Shown one piece after another: positions 61,563-64,000 of a stretch of DNA of 64,000 nt. Numbering within the stretch: position 1 is the stretch's first letter; every line of letters starts with the position of its first letter. The DNA comes from Isoetes taiwanensis (taxonomy: Eukaryota; Streptophyta; Lycopodiopsida; Isoetales; Isoetaceae): assembly GCA_021234155.1 (NCBI GenBank), contig JAJEKV010000059.1, positions 2,682,182-2,746,181 of the forward strand, written 5' to 3'. The notes under the pieces were generated by a model. It saw only the letters and a list, made by a program, of their open reading frames with translations, was not told where the DNA came from and did not search any database. Made by a program: the position numbers and the translations under genes.

Positions 61563-62117
61563 ATGGAAAAGAAGGTGAACAAGAGGGTCAGAATTAGCGA
61601 CCAGAGGGGCTCGCTAGCAAAGATGTCAGTTGCATGTAAACTAACGAGGATCAGGACTCGTTTGGAAAAGGAGGACAAGATAATTCGTATCAAGAAGCAA
61701 ATCCAAGACGGTGAACTGAAGATCCCGAAGGATATTGGGCCAGCAGAACTTTACTGCGTATGTAAAGATTGTGGATGCCATGAATTGCTATAGCTTAGGT
61801 GTGAGGATTGCAGGCGAATGCACTGCTCATTGTGTTACAGAATACACACTGCGAAGTGGATGGCAAAGAATGGGATAGAGGTTGAACTGGACGAGTGGCA
61901 CAAGGAGTTAGGGCCGAAGGGTGCAGCGGAGGTATCAGCAACAGATCAGAAGGCAAGAACATGCTTTGATAAGCTAACCGAGAGCCGGGAGACCATCAGA
62001 GAGGGAACACACCTGCTAGCAGAAGTTAAACCGACTAGGGAGCCAGATATTAGTTTCTTGAGGTGCGTGGTATGCGAGAAGATAAATCCTACAACAGACC
62101 ATTGTATTGCAGGATGA
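61563..62117 (+). pseudogene. Cysteine-rich zinc-binding-type protein with one in-frame TAG
   Basis: The ATG frame is basic at the start (MEKKVNKRVRISDQRGS), then LYCVCKDCGCHELL, a TAG at 61791-61793, and in the same frame LRCEDCRRMHCSLCYRIHT, a charged helix, and near the end LRCVVCEKINPTTDHC. At least ten Cys and three His in C-x2-C and C-x4-C spacing suggest two zinc sites, RING- or treble-clef-like, but I cannot match a family. With the TAG ignored it is 184 residues. TAG could be a nonsense mutation, a base error, or readthrough. Confidence 0.5.
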
Positions 62118-63671
62118 AGACATAACAAGTTGATCCGTGGCAGGAGGGGTGCTGAAAAGGGACAGACATGGAGGAGGCGGGATAGTTAGAGAAAAATTTT
62201 CTTTTGATTTTGAATTTTGTTTTAAATGTTGATGTTTTCGGAATCACTCATCTATAAATTGAGATCTAAATAGCCAGCAGCTGTGCAAGCCTGTTTAACT
62301 ACAGTTATATGGGCAGAGCATGATGTCAACTAACAGTTCAGGATATGGTGATATATCAGGGACCTCCACATGAATGATTAGAATAGCTATGGCAACTAAA
62401 CTTCCAAGAATAGCACCATGTGCTATGGAAGAATTTTGTACTCAAAGTTTAATGAATAGAATTGTGTTTATTGTCATAAGATGTGGGAAACACTAAAGAA
62501 TAGGTAAACTAACCATTGCTTATGTCTGACTGACACTCGAAATATAGCTATGACAAATGGCTTACAAATCACAGCTCAGGATTGGTGATACATTATAATA
62601 TAATTAGGATTGCATTCCTAGACACTATATGTAAAAGACTTGTAGAATAATTGTTAAAAATGTTTATAGTACTAGTGATATAATTTAGCTATACTATAGT
62701 CATGTTACACTCATGTTATGGAATAAACTATAGATGAAATATGACACAATAAGGACAGTAGGGTATTACAAATACAATATAGATACACACTATGGGACGA
62801 GAAGGTACGAGATAAGTATGTAAAATCACATAAGGGAATACAGGTACATGAGTATATAAGGACCGACGGACAAAAAACATGTGAGACAACAATAGATGTA
62901 ACCAAGCATGACAAAGGGGGCCACAGAAGCCTGTGAGGTGAATATCTCCCGACGGATCGGAGTACTGTCATAGAAACCACGTAAAAACACGTGGCGGAGA
63001 CGTACGTAGATGATCCAGGGGGGCCGCAGAAACCTGCCAGGTGGAGGCCAACCAAAAAGAATAAGCACGGGTCGGAGTACTGTCACAGAAACCACGTGGC
63101 ACCACGTGGCGGAGACATACGCAGACGACCCAAAAAAACAGAAACAAGAACACAACATCTATTGCAAAAACACAAGTATTCGAGGTGGCGAACAACTCGC
63201 CACCCTGCCTATGGAAGACAACCCATGTTGGGCAATCAGTCACACAACCTATAGAGAATCGCAAAGCAGCTATGGTATGGAGACCCCATCTAGGGTCGCA
63301 GAAACACCATAGTTGTGGAGATTCTCGCAGAGGGGATGGTGATCTGAGGAGAACCATCTTGGTACAACAGAAATATAAACAAAATTAACCAACTTAAGTT
63401 GGGGTAACAACTATAGCTAATCAACAGATGACAATCCCAAAAATGACGACATAAGTTATAACGAAAAAGTATGTTACAGAGTATCAAACAACATTCACCC
63501 ACTAACAGAAATAATGACAGAAATAATGACACCGCCACCCGAAATAGTAGGACGCCAAAGGGGATTCAAAATTCAAAATCATCGGGATTCAAAAACAGCA
63601 GAAGCAAGAGCAGCAAGTAGAGGCACCGCAAGATCAGAAAGAGAACAGCAGACGCACCAATCGATGGCAAG
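62118..63671. other. Non-coding, with a direct repeat at 62955-63130
   Basis: TCGGAGTACTGTCA(T/C)AGAAAC, CACGTGGCGGAGAC and ACG(T/C)AGA recur with an offset of 118 bases (62955 and 63073). The region may be the leader of the coiled-coil frame that follows. Short frames on both strands here lack motifs. Confidence 0.45.
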
Positions 63672-64000
63672 ATGGAAGGACCAGCAACCAAAAGGGATAT
63701 CGAAGAGATGTTGAGGAATCTCCACCAAACAATCCAGAACAAAAATGAGGAAGACATGAGGAAGACGGTGGGCATGGTGGATCAATTGCAGCAGAAAGTA
63801 GCAGGAGTAGGATCTGAGACCCAACTGCTACTCAGGGAAACAGAACAGGCGCGAATGGAAAGGCAAGAAATGAGAGCTGAAATTCATAACATCACTGAGT
63901 TAGCTAATAGACTAGATAAAGAATCAAGTAGTGAGTCTTGGAAATTCCATGATAAAGTTAAAGCAGTAATAGACGAGTTGCAATATCAAGAGAAAATCAA
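63672..64000 (+). CDS. Coiled-coil protein, start only (runs off the window)
   Basis: ATG at 63672 opens a frame without stop to the window end: MEGPATKRDIEEMLRNLHQ, then MVDQLQQKVAGVGSETQLL, ARMERQEMRAEIHNI and FHDKVKAVIDELQYQEKI. It has a long heptad pattern and is rich in Glu, Gln and Lys. It resembles the coiled-coil start of a retroelement gag or LINE ORF1, but nothing diagnostic is inside the window. Confidence 0.55.
   Translation, partial: MEGPATKRDIEEMLRNLHQTIQNKNEEDMRKTVGMVDQLQQKVAGVGSETQLLLRETEQARMERQEMRAEIHNITELANRLDKESSSESWKFHDKVKAVIDELQYQEKI

Noticed and set aside
8889-61793. Several otherwise good frames are broken by a single TAG (8889, 20508, 48353, 61791), and the H3 one aligns with Gln, as in algae where TAG means Gln
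   Set aside because: Other TAG or TAA stops align with Trp (20508) or Lys (LINE 1 near 51996), and TGA stops also occur in the same elements. Ordinary decay under the standard code explains them better.

Overview
The window looks like intergenic and repeat-rich nuclear DNA of a land plant or close streptophyte, probably a seed-free lineage with a large genome. The evidence is a chromodomain Ty3/gypsy element primed by initiator-Met tRNA, L1-like LINEs with APE endonuclease and C-terminal zinc knuckle, hAT-like and small inverted-repeat elements with clean target-site duplications, and split genes with GT-AG introns. No rRNA, tRNA, CRISPR or bacterial operon structure was seen. The species cannot be named from the sequence.

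Layout. 1-12994: a nearly complete, minus-strand chromovirus (left LTR cut by the window edge, right LTR ending at 12994). Its gag-pol is decayed, but it carries two extra same-strand reading regions; one ends in a recognisable histone H3 fold behind a long Lys/Glu/Ala tail and is bracketed by copies of a hairpin repeat. The right LTR holds a 989-bp hAT-like insertion. The retroelement itself sits in a transposase-like gene (12995-15217), which also carries a 322-bp MITE exactly inside its HTHxDxD-type motif. 15.2-19.5 kb: palindrome-bearing satellites plus remnants of a DUF8039-like module and an FCP1/NIF-type phosphatase. 19.7-32.2 kb: two minus-strand copies of a gene with a ParB/Srx-like domain. 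The upstream copy (23833 to about 32150) continues through phase-compatible exons into a beta-class N4/N6 DNA methyltransferase, with a 5.1-kb inverted-repeat element filling one intron. The other copy (19738-21133) is truncated and invaded by a palindromic array. 32.6-34.9 kb: a second transposase-like gene with its own MITE.

38.2-39.1 kb: a small split gene for a 205-residue protein with one membrane segment, no recognised family. 39-48 kb: non-coding, with a 400-bp direct duplication, a perfect 126-bp palindrome with 5-bp duplication, and a fold-back element. 48.1-57.9 kb: two head-to-head paralogous genes of unknown family, each broken by a transposon (a MITE in one, a complete LINE in the other), with another complete LINE in their shared upstream region. 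58.4-64 kb: a clean 191-codon gene, a Ser/Arg-acidic fragment, a third MITE copy, a cysteine-rich gene with one in-frame TAG, and an open coiled-coil reading frame leaving the window.

The most interesting items are the eukaryotic ParB-plus-methyltransferase gene, the histone-H3 domain inside a retrotransposon, and the families of short perfect palindromes that expanded in the same 16-20 kb stretch. Many genes carry one or two single-base frameshifts; from one sequence I cannot separate true decay from base-calling error.
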